A DNA stretch of 64,000 nt, from the NCBI GenBank assembly GCA_016584305.1, contig JACEEZ010006346.1, positions 46,260 through 110,259 on the forward strand, in the 5' to 3' direction. Made by a program: the position numbers and the translations under genes. Below, in pieces: positions 24,407 through 35,472 of this stretch (position 1 is the first letter of the stretch; every line of letters starts with the position of its first letter). Source of the DNA: Chionoecetes opilio (taxonomy: Eukaryota > Arthropoda > Malacostraca > Decapoda > Majidae). The notes beneath the pieces were generated by a model that was not told the origin of the DNA, did not search any database, and saw only the letters and a program-made list of their open reading frames with translations.

Positions 24407-25192
24407 ATGGCCAACACACGTAAATCTGGTGAGCCTCAATCAAGCGGGAAAGGACCAAAGAAGACCAAAAGAGACATGAAAGTGATGACTTTAGAGGAAC
24501 AGGGTGAATTAATCAAGAAAATAAAGGGTGGCATGTCCTACGCTGCCTGTGGCCGCCACTATGGGGTAAATGAATCGACGGTGAGGTACATTTATAAGAA
24601 GGAAAAAGAAATTAGTGCTTCCCTAGCCTCCTCTATACCCCATGCTGCAAAACGTATGCATTACATTAAAGATGTAATCTTGTTCAAGACTGAAAAAGCC
24701 CTAAACAATTGGATCGAAGACATGAACAGGCGCCGCATTCCAATAAGTGGCGATTTCATAAGGGAAAAGGCCAAAGTTCTTTATGAAACTTTCAGGAAGA
24801 ATAACAGTGACAGCAATGGTGCAAGTGGTGACAATACTGGTGCAAGTGGTGACAATGCTGGTGCACGTGGTGACAATGCTGGTGCACGTAGTGATAATGA
24901 TGGTGCAAGTGGTGATAATGATGGTGCACGTGGTGATAATGATGGTGCAAGTGGTGATAATGATGGTACAAGTGGTGATAATGATGGTGCAAGTGGTGCT
25001 CGTCCAAAGATGCATGCATTTTCGGCCAGTAAGGGGTGGTTCGAAAATTTTAAGAAAAGATATTCCCTCAATAATGTCAGCATAATTGGAGAAAGTGCCT
25101 CTGCCGACCATGTTGCAGCCAAGGCATACCCTGCTGAATTTATCATTATAATTATCATTCAAGCAACAAAATCCATTTTCCTTATGCCGTAA
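24407..25192 (+). pseudogene. Tigger/pogo transposase N-terminal fragment with heptapeptide repeats
   Basis: Open for 261 codons from MANTRKSGEP. Residues about 25-75 form a psq-type helix-turn-helix (MTLEEQGELIKKIKGGMSYA...GVNESTVRYIYK). Next comes the CENP-B DNA-binding second HTH (KALNNWIEDMNRRRIPISG, then REKAKVLYETF), an acidic repeat of GASGDND units, and ASKGWFENFKKRYSL, the normal link toward the DDE domain, which is missing. Tigger transposases are about 500-600 residues, so half is gone. The frame is open, so it could make a DNA-binding protein only. Confidence 0.8.
24820..25005 (+). repeat. 21-bp coding repeat (GASGDND units)
   Basis: About nine in-frame 21-bp units (GGTGCAAGTGGTGATAATGA-like) inside the family G transposase fragment, encoding G-A-S/R-G-D-N-D/A. 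It sits where Tigger proteins have a variable linker. Confidence 0.9.
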
Positions 25193-25298
25193 GCCTATTT
25201 TCGGGGTGGGAGGGGTAACTAATGTCATGCTCGCGGATTTACGCTAATCGCGGGTGTCTCTGTTCCCTAACCCCCGCGAGCATGAAGGGTTTATTGTG

Positions 25299-25356
<58 letters not shown>

Positions 25357-25357
25357 A
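25299..25357. repeat. (TA)n tract between two Tigger insertions
   Basis: Almost pure TA repeats between the end of family G and the start of family L. Confidence 0.95.
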
Positions 25358-26372
25358 CAGGAGAACCTCGTTTATCCGGCACCCTCAGGGGGGAGCGCAT
25401 GCCGGATAACTCATTTTGCCATTGCTTTGAGAGTTACTCTTATGGAATCGCCCAAAATCCCAATGAATACTGTGGTTTCTGGAGGTTGTTGTTGTTGTTG
25501 TTTTAGGGCTGCGAGCATCCCTTGGGGAACACTATGAGCCCTGGTGATGTCCTATGATGCTATCACAGGCGCGGTAGTTGACCTGTCTTCCTCAGGAAGG
25601 CACAGGTGAGGCGGATGACAGCGTGTTGCCGGGAGGGGGGAACGCCAGCCGCCGCCAGCAGGGTGGGCAGGTCAAAGGTGGTGACGTTCAGGGCGAGGAG
25701 TTGAGAGTGTAGCACTACACGGTGTGAGTGGAAGCGCGGACATTGCAGCAGAAAGTGTTCAATAGTCACCGGAAAATTCATGCACCAAGGGCAGTGGGGG
25801 TCAGGGGACAGACGGAGGCGATGCCGGTGAACCGTGAGTGTTGTGTGCCCCAGGTGGAGGCGGGTGAGAGCGACATCCAGGACACGGGACTTTTTCCGTA
25901 TCCACGGCTGGGGGGAAGAGTCACTGCGGTATTGGCCCATGGAGGTGATGCGGAGGGCATCGCCGAGTGTGTTATTCCAGGTGGAGCGGCAGCCCCGGGA
26001 GATCAGACGTTTGGCCGCGGAGAGCGGCAGAGGGAAGGGTGTCATGTTTACATCTGTCAAGGCCATCCTGGCAGCAGAATCAGCCACCTCGTTGCCTGGG
26101 ATACCAGCGTGAGAGGGAACCCACTGGAAGGCGATCTCCCACCCCTCGTTGGTAAGGTGAAGGGCCCTCTGGATGTTGTGGACGAGGGACATAGAGGATC
26201 ATGGATGGCAGGAGAGGAGGAGGTGGAGTGAGGAGAGGGAGTCTGTGTAGACCACAGCCTTGCCCAACTAAATTTCTGCCGATTTTCTCAGTTTTTGAAA
26301 TAATTATACCTAATTAATGCCTGGGTCGATTAGTGCCGTTGTTTTAAATGCCGGTTAAATGAGGTTCTACTG
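25358..26372 (+). mobile_element. Tigger-like element, family L, carrying a LINE fragment
   Basis: TA-flanked, ends CAGGAGAACCTCGTTTATCC and the complement of CAGTAGAACCTCATTTAACC. About 235 bp is its own; the rest is the LINE fragment 25483-26263. Confidence 0.82.
25483..26263 (-). mobile_element. LINE fragment with RNase H and CCHC C-terminus, copy 2
   Basis: Minus strand, open for 209 codons from 26192 to 25563. It starts inside RNase H (FQWVPSHAGIPGNEVADSAAR, the final His/Asp motif), then RVLDVALTRLHLGHTTLTVHRHRL, the knuckle CPWC...TIEHFLLQCPRF, and ends LRKTGQLPRL. The tail is (CAA)n. It is the least damaged of the family's copies here. The other copies are 5331-6081, 57611-58137 and relics at 51010-51270. 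No clear target duplication seen. Confidence 0.87.
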
Positions 26373-26376
26373 TATA

Positions 26377-27130
26377 CAGTAAAAGCCTTATAACTCGGCA
26401 CTGTATAACTCTGAATTTGATATAACTCTGCATGGCAAAGACGTGTGTGTGTGTGTGTGTGTGTGTTTTTTTTTTAATTTTCTTTTCTTTTACACACACA
26501 CATCTATACCTATAGCGCGTGTAGGCAGTGAGCTCCAGGGGTGGGATGGTAGGCCCTGGAGGCTCACACGAGGGCTGTGATGGTTGGCCCTCGCCTGTGG
26601 TGGCGCAGGCAGGATTCTTATAGTGACGCCTGTGATTAGAGGCTCATGCCACCCCCCTGTGTCCTCCCATGCACTCACAGTCGAAGGTAGAGTTAATGGA
26701 CAGGGCATAGTGTTGCAGTAATTAAGTGCTCAAGTGATGTAAAATGAAGTTGTACAGGTACAGTACTGTATACAATACAGTACAGAGTTGTGATTATAAA
26801 GTGATTAAAGTGATACCAGTGTTAAAATGCGACTGAGTCCCCCTAACATCTACATGTTACAACAAGGCTCCCCTCTCCTTGGATTACGAGTATATGCCTG
26901 CTGCTACCCGTTCACTGGTAAGTGTAGTTTTTATGTTTTTATGTTCTATTGATAGAGGTGTAATCTACAATATTCAGAAACTATGCTCTTGTCTGTGCCA
27001 TGTCTGTGCCATATAGTATGTTATCAGAATTACTTGGGTCTTTAATTTTTTATTGTCAAAAATATAAGCATTTATAATCTTAATACTAAGATTTTTTGCA
27101 GACATTTTTCATGACATGTATGTAATTCCT
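26377..27130 (+). mobile_element. Tigger-like element, family E copy 2, right end missing
   Basis: Starts after TATA with CAGTAAAAGCCTTATAACTC, matching E copy 1 at 41568. It carries the same SINE at the same place (26490-26706), truncated here. Near 26910 it shares CCCGTTCACTGGTAAGTGTA with E1's exon-like end. No right terminus is found before RTE copy 2 begins. Confidence 0.7.
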
Positions 27131-27132
27131 AT

Positions 27133-27672
27133 CAATTAATCATTGGGGGCATACGCCGGTGGGCGCCTCGCCTCGCCCACCCTACGACGCCACTCCCGGG
27201 GGTCACCACGCGTGAGTCCCCATGCAGGCTCCTTTCCCATACCAAGCAGCTCTCGAACATCAACTTGCCCCAGCCTTGGGGGCGCCCCCTTGGCCTCCTC
27301 CACGCCGGATTGTCTCTTACAGATACAACCCGATGGGAATGATCGGTTTCAGGGTAGCGTGCCAAATGCCCATATAGTCGAAGTTGGCGATGACGGACTA
27401 TGCAGGTAATAGGCCTCACGGTGCAATCGCTGATTTGACACGTAATCATCCTAGCGATACCCCATGATTCTGCGAAGACATCTATTACCAAAGGCATCGA
27501 TTCGTCTCTTCATGTCGCTATTTAGTGTCCATGTCTCACAACCATAGAGTAAGACAGGGATCACAAGCGACTTGAAGATCCGGACCTTTGTCGCTTCGCG
27601 ACAAATAGTGGATTGGCATGCCAATCCGCCGTAAGGCTTCTTGACGTGACCCACCGTCATTATGGACTGCAT
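27133..27672 (-). mobile_element. RTE retrotransposon fragment, copy 2
   Basis: 3' end of the same RTE family as 43032-45900, from the TCAATTAATCATTGGGGGC tail to about 27672. About 80 bp is missing near 27590 and replaced by two perfect palindromes (27587-27605 and 27610-27627). Confidence 0.85.
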
Positions 27673-27685
27673 ATTATGGCATGTA

Positions 27686-28409
27686 CAGTCAAACCTGATA
27701 TAACGGACTAAAGGGGGGGGAAGGAGTGGTCCGTTAAAGCCGATTGTCCATTATAGCGAGGGTATTTTCCCAAGGGTGGAATGAAAAATATGAAATGAAT
27801 ATGAAAAAAACGATAAAATTGTGAAATAAATGAGAAATAATCACAAACACAACCAGACTGTGTAGCTATGTTGGGAGGTAAACAGTGACTGGCACTACAT
27901 GCTGAATTTGGTCCGCTTCTACCCGTGAAATAAATGAGAAATAATCACAAACACAACCAGACCGTGTAGCTAGTCAAGCTCAAGCTCTAGTGGAAGGTAA
28001 ACAAATTATTACGAGCCAGATTCAGCCATGGCTTCCAAAGGTATTGCTTATTATCAAGACTAATGCTCATTATTATATATATTATATGGTTGTGAAGTGC
28101 AGTTCTAGACACGTGTCACTATTTAGGTCAGTGTAGCACTGCGTGTCACCTTAGATAGGGTGATTTAGAGTGTTGAGGTGACAGGGAGACGTAGCAGCGG
28201 CCACGCCATAACACTAATAGTCACTATTTTAAACAATACTCACCTTCTACCACTAAATCACTAGCAACACAGGCTCCTTCCTTATAATATTATATCTTAA
28301 TATGTGATACATCAAAACTCCTTAAAACCCAAGCATTCCAAAGTAAAATGAGAAAATAATACAATTATGTTGAATTGACAATTCGAGCGGCGATAAGCGG
28401 TCTATTATA

Positions 28410-28444
<35 letters not shown>

Positions 28445-28522
28445 ATAATAATTGTCACGCAAATGGAGTCCATTATATCCGAAGTCCGTTACATCGAGGT
28501 CCGTTATATCGAGGTTTGACTG
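27686..28522 (+). mobile_element. Tigger-like element, family B copy 1
   Basis: 837 bp, TA-flanked, ends CAGTCAAACCTGATATAACG and the complement of CAGTCAAACCTCGATATAAC. A roughly 75-bp stretch (GAAATAAATGAGAAATAATC...) is directly repeated at about 27823 and 27930. No coding. Copy 2 is 48676-49465. Confidence 0.88.
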
Positions 28523-28616
28523 TACCATAATATGCCACAAATTAGTACCAACATAATGTAAAATATGGGGCGAAAAAGTTTCGATTAAACTAATATAAAA
28601 TCTGAACCACATTTGG

Positions 28617-29020
28617 TAAAATTCTAGAGTCCTTTCCCGTCCTTATTAGTGGCTTTATTTTCTCCAGACCTTCACAAATGCCTTCAGATACCTCTAAAAC
28701 GTAATAATAAAGTGGAGGAGAGATTAAAAAATAAATTACTAACCAATCCTCAATATAACCTAACCTAACCTGGTAAAATTGTAGTCCTTTCCCACCCTTA
28801 GATCTCGTTAGGAGGTTATTGGTTAGGTTGTAGTGAGGTTAGGTTAGTAATTTTATTTTTGGGGGTCCAGGGCGAGGGTATGTAGGGGGGAGGGGGGTTG
28901 AAGGGGGCATCTTTCCCCCACTTTATAATTTCGTTTTAGAGGTATCTGAAGGGATCTATGAAGGTCTGGAGACAAAAAAACACTAATAAGGGCGGGAAAG
29001 GACTCTAGAATTTTACCCCA
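28617..29020. repeat. Inverted repeat with about 100-bp arms
   Basis: GTAAAATTCTAGAGTCCTTT near 28617 returns as its complement ending near 29018; the arms also share TTCAGATACCTCTAAAACG. The loop (28720-28915) holds AACCT/GGTTA telomere-like words. Unclassified. Confidence 0.75.
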
Positions 29021-29161
29021 CACTTCTTTCAGGGCCCCGCACTCCCACCGGCCTAGGGCCCCGCACACCATAAATCCGCCCCTGGAGGCAGGTCTGGCAA
29101 CCTGGCCTAAAGCAGCGGGCGTGACGCCAACGGTAGGAAGACATGTCCCGTATGTCTCTTA

Positions 29162-29510
29162 GGGGAGGCGGTAGCAGAGTGGTTAGCGTCTCCGAGTGGC
29201 GTTCTCGGTGACCCGAGTTTGATCCTTGATGAGAACTGTAAAATCTACTTTAAATCTTTCTCTGCACCGTTGAGTGGCCTAAGAACAACCACATGCTGCC
29301 TATTAACTCTACCTTCGATTGTGAATGCATCTGAGGACACAAGAGGACAGCATGAGCCTCTAATCACAGGCGTCACTATAAAAATCCTGCCTGCGCAACT
29401 ACGGGCGAGAGCCAACCACCACAGCCATCAAGTGAACCTCCAGGGCCTGCCACCCCACCCCTGGAGGCCATTGCCTAATGGCACTATAGGCACAAATGGG
29501 GGAAGAAAAA
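29162..29510 (+). repeat. tRNA-derived SINE, full length
   Basis: The head GGTAGCAGAGTGGTTAGCG (A-box) with GAGTTTGATCC (B-box) about 40 bases on, a body shared with 41650-42008 (inverted), 26490-26706 and 53640-53760, and an A-rich end. The same body lies at the same place in J copy 2, so it entered family J before J amplified. Confidence 0.82.
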
Positions 29511-29654
29511 TAAAAATAAAATAAACTTCTGAAGCAGCGCGAAACTCGGGGAGATAATGCTCGAAAGTCAGGATGGTAAGAATTTAGGACTTGCCGCGAA
29601 ACTCGAGGATCGCGAAACTCAGAGAACGTGAAGCTCAGGAGGGTACTGTATACA

Positions 29655-30662
29655 ATCAATCAATCATTGGAGGCATACGCCGGGGAGCGCGTCGCCTCGC
29701 CCACTCTACGACGCTACTCCCGGGGGTTACAACGCGCGAGTCCCCATGCAGATTCCTTTCCCATACCAAGCAGCTCTCGACAAGAAACATCAACTTGCCC
29801 CAGTCACGAGCCTTGTGGGCGCCCCCTTGGCCTCCTCCACGCCGGTTTGTCTCTTACAGATACAACCTGATGGGAAGGATCGGTTTCAGGGTAGCGTGCC
29901 ACATGCCCATATAGCCGAAGTTGGCGCCGACGGACTATGCAGGTAGTAGGCCTCGATTCAGTCTCACGGTGCAATCGCTGATTTGACACGTAATCATTCC
30001 AGCGATACCCCATGATTCTGCGAAGACACTTATTACCAAAGGCATCGATTAGTCTCTTCAAGTTGCTATTTAGTGTCCATGTCTCACAGCCATAGAGTAA
30101 GACAGGGATCACAAGCGACTTGAAGATCCGGATCTTTGTCCTCCTGCACAGGTACTGACAACGCCAAATACTCCTGCTGAGCGAGTCCATAACACGGTGG
30201 GCAATGCCAATCCGCCGTAAGACTTCTTGACGTGACCCGCTGTCATTATGGACTGCACTACCAAGGTATGCAAAACTTTCCAAGATCTCAATGTCCTCAC
30301 TGCACGCATGAACAGACTGTACTGTTTCATCTAGTAAGCCTCCAAACACCTGGACCTTGGTCTTAAGCCAGGAGACCTCAAGTCCCAAAGGCTTTGTCTC
30401 CTCGTGCAGCGCCTCGAGAGCCATCACCAGGACCTCCAGCGACTCAGCAAAGATTACTGCATCATCGGCAAAAACAAGATCAGTGATCTTGGTGTTGCCG
30501 AGGGATGCTCCACAATCACTTTGATCAACAACTTTGCCCAATACCCAGTCCATAGAAGTGTTGAAAAGTGATGGGGCAAGGACGCACCCTTGCCTCACTC
30601 CTGTATTAACAGGAAAGAAGCTGGATACACCTGCCCCACACTTCACAGCACTCTCAGTCCCC
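29655..30662 (-). mobile_element. RTE retrotransposon fragment, copy 3, with target duplication
   Basis: The C-terminal third of the RTE protein on the minus strand, including VNTGVRQGCVLAPSLFN and ITDLVFADDAVIF (RT active site). 5' truncated. The 3' tail is ATTGATTG repeats. A perfect 10-bp duplication ACTGTATACA flanks it (29645-29654 and 30663-30672). The last 3 bases before the tail differ from copy 1, and several frameshifts exist. Confidence 0.9.
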
Positions 30663-30672
30663 ACTGTATACA

Positions 30673-31211
30673 GTATACGTAATTTACTTCCACTAAAATT
30701 GTATTAAAAAAATTGGATACTATTTGGATTCATATTCAGATTGAGTGGATACATTCTTAATATTGGAGCCGTGGAGGTCACTGCCTACAAGTGCTGTAAG
30801 CAAAAAAAAAAAAAACCTTTATTTTTCAAATTTGAAAACATTTTTCAAATTAATATTTGCCAGCCATTACGACTTATCAGTAATTCCGACTAAACGAATA
30901 CCAACTTATCAAGCTTTTACTGTACACTGTAAATCTAGAATACACAGAATTACGTGTGGACACAGGCAAAAATAACTTTTGCGATGTCCAGCCATGATTA
31001 CCACTAGCTGAATACTAAATGAGTGATGTGCTGTCCCATGATGAGCATACACTGCCACAGGACATGAAAATGGCAATGTCAGTGTTATATTAGCACAAAG
31101 TGTGACGCCAGAATATCCCAGTACCTAGAGGATACTTTGATACTGAGAAACTCTGACGCCCAGAGTATAGAAGTTAAACAAATAAACAAATGAATTGGGA
31201 TAAACACATAC
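30673..31211. other. Intron 5 sequence next to exon 4; nothing recognised
   Basis: AT-rich. No coding or terminal repeats seen. Confidence 0.5.
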
Positions 31212-31479
31212 CTGCAAAGGCTCCACATAGAGCGGATTGCCAAGAGTCCACGTAGTGGCCTTGTTTCTCTGACCAATATTTTTTCAGCAACTCCCAGACT
31301 GGAAACTGAATGAGAGAAAATGGAATTTCTCTTGTTACTGTGCTAAGATATCCACGAAAGAGTCCTCTGGGCCCTTCCTTTCTTAAAACATCTCGTATCA
31401 CCTGAATGGATGAGTCACTGAGCTGTGCTTGTCTTCTCTGCTTGACCACTTCCGTTGGCACTCTGATAATGCATGAAAC
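31212..31479 (-). CDS. SLC25A26: SLC25A26 coding exon 4 (carrier repeat 2, start of repeat 3)
   Basis: 268 bp, giving 89 codons plus one base; the largest exon. It carries the second signature [10 protein letters not shown], the matrix loop [20 protein letters not shown] (helix 4) and the [12 protein letters not shown] start of helix 5. The segment [15 protein letters not shown] is among the best conserved in SAM carriers, which makes the SLC25A26 assignment firm rather than merely carrier family. The acceptor is a T-run followed by GCTGCAG; the donor is GTATGT, phase 1. It lies 459 bp left of Tigger family C copy 1. Confidence 0.95.
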
Positions 31480-31937
31480 CTGCAGCAAAAAAAGACTGCC
31501 ATCAGGATATATTTTAGAAATGTATCGGATTTCCACATCTGCATCCGCGCTTGTGATATATTAAACATCCATATCTGCATCCGCATCCACATTTGCTTTG
31601 AAAAAACAAACAGAGTTTGGATCTGCATCAGCAGCATATACAAAGAGGATGCGGTGGATATACAATACATTACAGAGCCTGCAGAGTTGAAGAAAATGGA
31701 TGCATGTTTACTTAATTATCTACTAAAAAAATTTCCTTGCACTAATTTCTTTCAATTTAACATAACAATGTGTCAAAGAGATATACAGAAGGGCAGGAGG
31801 AGGGACAAAATTTTAGATCATGACTATGTAGCCTACTGTATACACTCTTATACAGTTACAGTGTTCTGCTTCTTTGAGTGCAATAGAAAGTTAGCAACTT
31901 TGCTTGGACACCACGCACGGGAGTTTTAAATTGTATA

Positions 31938-32630
31938 CCGTATTATACGGCTTATAAGACGCACTTTTTCCCCCCCAAAATACCCTGAAAAATACTCATG
32001 CGTCTTCCAAGACGAATGTTGTAGGTTAGCTTAGGCAGCTATTCAATTCAGCCTCTTATATGATGTAACCTCAGTACTTATCTGTTACAAGTATTTCAAA
32101 TACCACAAGACATTCAAATCAACTAATCTGTCTTCACGCTGTGATGCTTACTGCAGTACTGGCGGGAGCCATTCCGCCTCGGCAGATTGGCGCCAACAGC
32201 CATTCCGTGTATAAGGAACTTTGTTACATTAGATGAAATTTTGTATACTTATGTACATGCAGCCATCACAAATACTACAGGCATACAGGAAAATGCAAAC
32301 AATACGTGGTGAGGCAGAGGAGGCAGGCAACGTAGTGAGGCACAGTAGACAGGCAACGTAGTGAGGCACGGGAGGACGTGAGAGTGTGTCCTGCCGTCCG
32401 ACCTGCGTGTACATATTCAGCCAGCCAACATGACGATTTATTTATACTATCGCATACAAGCTAGAAAATAAAAATGGCTGATGAGCAGTGGTGAATGAAG
32501 ATAATGAATAGTGAGTGTGCTCTTGTGTGAAAATGACTGTATATCGGACAACAGGTTTTGTGGTCTGTCTTCTTTCCAAAATCAGGGTGCGTCTTCCAAG
32601 ATGCAGCGTCTTATAAGCCGTAAAATATGG
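31938..32630 (+). mobile_element. Tigger-like element, family C copy 1 (uninterrupted)
   Basis: 693 bp, TA-flanked, ends CCGTATTATACGGCTTATAA and the complement of CCATATTTTACGGCTTATAA. No transposase. It is the empty-site reference for the nested copy at 40670-50591: TTATTTATACTATCGCATAC here is continuous, whereas there it is split by 8.2 kb. Confidence 0.88.
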
Positions 32631-32632
32631 TA

Positions 32633-34389
32633 CTTGTAATTTTTTTCTATTTTTTCCGCTATTTCATGATCAATTATATAATTTGATAAATATGCCGGAT
32701 ACCAGAATGCCAGATAAAGGGAGTTCCAGTGCATAAAAGTCATTCTTATCTTTTTTGATACCATCCAAACTCACATTATTATCAGTGCTAGCTGCCTGTT
32801 TGATGAGAAAGTCTCCATCATGAACATACAGACAAACAATAATCTTGGGAAGGCTCAGGGAGTCATGTCATTTTCTCACCCTCATGACCAACAAAGCAAT
32901 GCCTTTGTGGGAGAGCAGGCTTGAGGCCAAACAGCTCACCTATTCATGATCAATGTATGAGACCTCTAAAAAAACATATTGCCCATAAAAGGATTTTTGT
33001 GGTTGTGGAAAAAAAAATCATATTACATTAAAAATCAGAGGGAGCAGCTGGTCTTTCAAGTCATCTATGGAAAACCAGCAATGAGTTCTTGAATTATGCA
33101 AAAATGGTATGAAATAAAATGGTTATACACAAGAACAATATTTGTAAACAATTCCCTCTTATTTCAACAATGTAGTCCAGTCATGGCTTGCGTTTCAAGT
33201 TTTCACTAGATCAATGACAAATATAATTGCAGCATGGCTCAGATGATTGCTATTGAGAAGTTTCTTGTCAATTAGTTCACCAAGAACATCTCCATTGGCA
33301 CAAAAAATTCTCAGTTGGCGCCATGTTGACACTTATGTCAAACATACAGGGTGCTATGGAAGTGCAAACTTGCCATAACCTAATCATTGGATTCATGGCA
33401 AACAGCAACCACTTACAGATGTTTTGGAGGACTGTGTTCAAATTAAATGTGCCATTTTGTCTGTTTATGTTAAACCTGGTAGCCTTATAAATATAAGGCC
33501 CTGCATTCCTTCATGCTGCATGCCATAGTGTTTTTTTGACGTATTTATTAATTTGTATTTGTTTCTAAGTTTCTATTTGTAGATAGTTTCTTGGGCCGAG
33601 GTAAAAGTTGAAGTACACTTATGTACAGTTTATATTCTAAGTTCACTGTGTAACAGAGTAGTACAGCAAGTAATGTAGACAGCCGGTGAAAGGTTCCGTC
33701 TGTGTCCAGCAGCTGCCCGTTCTGTTCTGTTCTGTTCAGACGGAGGGAGAACTCCCTCCGTCTCTCGACACTCACCCGGAAAGTAACCAGGTGACGTCGA
33801 CAGTTATGAAAGGCTAACTTATATAAAATCGTTCTGTGTTCTACTTGCTACGAGCTGAGCTGTCCTATGTTTACACGGTTCATTAGGAAAAGGTATATGT
33901 AATTATCTATCTATCTAGTTAAGTAGGTAATAACTGTTAGTAATAGATTCAATAAAATCTGTGTTTTACAATGAACTAGACATGCTTTATTATCAAGTAA
34001 GGTAGTAGAATAAGTATTACAAGTGTGTGTAGTAATTATTGTACTCAATTATAAAAACATTGGAATTAGTATAAATAGCAGAAATGTTTAGTGATTGACA
34101 TGTTTTCAATTGTATGTTCAGGTGGACCTAGGTCGTGATTAGAGGTGTCTGTATTCTTCTCCTTATGCTCTCTGACATCTTCATTTATTTTTATTTTAAC
34201 ATTTAAACTAAGCTGTTGGTTACAGAAAAGGTCATAGTAAGGACCATTGGCAATAGCAGGCTTGACTATATCAACTTACGAATCAAAACACTGGCTTTAG
34301 TGCTCATGCACAGGTGCAGCAGTTAGTAGATTGAATGTTTTCAATACTGGTGTAGAGTTCAAAATCAAACCTAATACACTGACACCTAC
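32633..34389. other. Intron 3 of the listed exons; no clear element
   Basis: Includes a TGTTC pentanucleotide run with a perfect 11-bp-arm hairpin GACGGAGGGAG/CTCCCTCCGTC at 33739-33762. A TATATAAAAT and an AATAAAATC further right recall an LTR, but no ends or duplication were found. Confidence 0.4.
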
Positions 34390-34499
34390 CACTTCTCCAG
34401 CTGAAGCTGCAGCCATGTGCACACAAGGGAGGTATTTGCTGGGGACGTGACGACTCAGGATTTTTTTCAAGCTCTCGTAGGTACAGAAGAACAATGCAG
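34390..34499 (-). CDS. SLC25A26: SLC25A26 coding exon 3 (helix 2 to helix 3)
   Basis: 110 bp: two bases complete the codon shared with exon 2, then 36 codons follow. It reads ALFFCTYESL through KYLPCVHMAAASAGEV, matching the helix 2 end, cytosolic loop and helix 3 of SAM carriers. The acceptor is GTTCTTTCAG and the donor GTAGGT, phase 0. Joined to exon 4 it gives [11 protein letters not shown], the expected run into the second signature. No frameshift or stop is seen. Confidence 0.93.
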
Positions 34500-35157
34500 C
34501 TGAAAGAACACCCATATGTTGATAGAATAATTACCTGGCAAATATAACATTGTAAATAATAAGGCTAAACTAAGTGTGACATTGACATTCATACTAGAAT
34601 ACCCATCAGGGACTAGAAAATTTAATGTTTTAATTGCAGATAGCCGCTATGAAGGTAGTCCAGCCTACACCCACATTACATAATCACATTGTTAACATAC
34701 CTTTATCACAATAATATTTCAGGCAAAATCAACAATGATGATGATAATAGAATAGATGCTGTGGAATAGTTACTACCTCAGTTTATCTTCCCATTTAACG
34801 GGGGATCATCTCTCACACTTCATCTATTCTACTCTTGTAAATCTTTGTCATTCCACTCTTATCCATCCTCCCCATGTGTACAAACTATCTCAAGGCGCTG
34901 CGCTTCACCATTTCCACCACTCCACAGTTCACTCCCTCTCCCTTACTAGTTATACCAAATCTTTCATATACAGAGGGGTACTCTACAACGATACTTATCT
35001 GTTCCAAAGGGCATATCGTTTTACAGAACATCTTTATAGGAACTGAGGGTCTTATTGGGAAAATCTTATTGGGACCTACCTACCCTTAAAAAGACCCTAA
35101 CTAACTTGAAATGAGGTAAATACAAAAATAAAATTATGTTTCAAGCATTTAATATTA
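34500..35157. other. Intron sequence; nothing recognised
   Basis: A + frame of 96 codons at 34756-35046 has no motif I know and is probably chance. Confidence 0.45.
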
Positions 35158-35472
35158 CAGTCAACCCTCACTATAACGGACACGAATATAACGGATATCG
35201 GGTATAACGGATGGCCAATGGCTATCGGATTTCTCCCGAATATAACTGATTTAATCTGTTATATTCGGGAGAAATCCAGTCGGCTGCCTGCCAGCCAGCA
35301 GTCACGTGTGAGCGTGTAGGATGGATCATGTTTGCCCGCCCGCCCGGCCCGCCTCACCATCTCTCTCAGTTTGAATTCATTCCAATACTGTGCGGTTTTC
35401 CCTCGCCGTAGCTCTCTCACTCGCGTTACCTCTCATTCCACGTGTGACCTACCTATCTCCCTACGATCAAGA

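Larger units (their letters stand above)
24150..25298 (+). mobile_element. Tigger-like element, family G
   Basis: 1149 bp between TA dinucleotides of a (TA)n tract. Ends CACTAAACCCTTCATGTTCG and the complement of CACAATAAACCCTTCATGCT. It holds an N-terminal transposase fragment on the + strand; the catalytic part is deleted. Confidence 0.83.
20920..29648 (-). mobile_element. Tigger-like element, family J copy 1, expanded by insertions
   Basis: The left edge, TA then CAGTACCTTCCCGAGCTTCA, matches the right end of J copy 2 (53484-55018), and the right edge, ending in GGGTACTG then TA at 29648, matches its left end, so this copy is inverted. The first 380 bp and last 490 bp align with J2; the material between is later insertions (K, G, L, E2, RTE2, B1 and others). 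The span is inferred from the matching ends, not from one continuous alignment. Confidence 0.6.

Noticed and set aside
24701..25228. Minus-strand frames of 125-175 codons rich in TCTIIIT or LAPSLSP repeats
   Set aside because: They are antisense shadows of the GASGDND repeat in the family G transposase fragment.
29162..29230. A functional tRNA gene
   Set aside because: A- and B-boxes are present but the acceptor and anticodon stems do not pair well, and the sequence continues into a SINE body repeated elsewhere in the window.
33540..34000. Possible solo LTR with TATATAAAAT and AATAAAATC
   Set aside because: No TG...CA pair with a matching 4-6 bp duplication could be found; the signals are common in AT-rich sequence.
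34756..35046. 96-codon frame near exon 3
   Set aside because: No motif, ordinary AT-rich composition, no splice context; probably chance.
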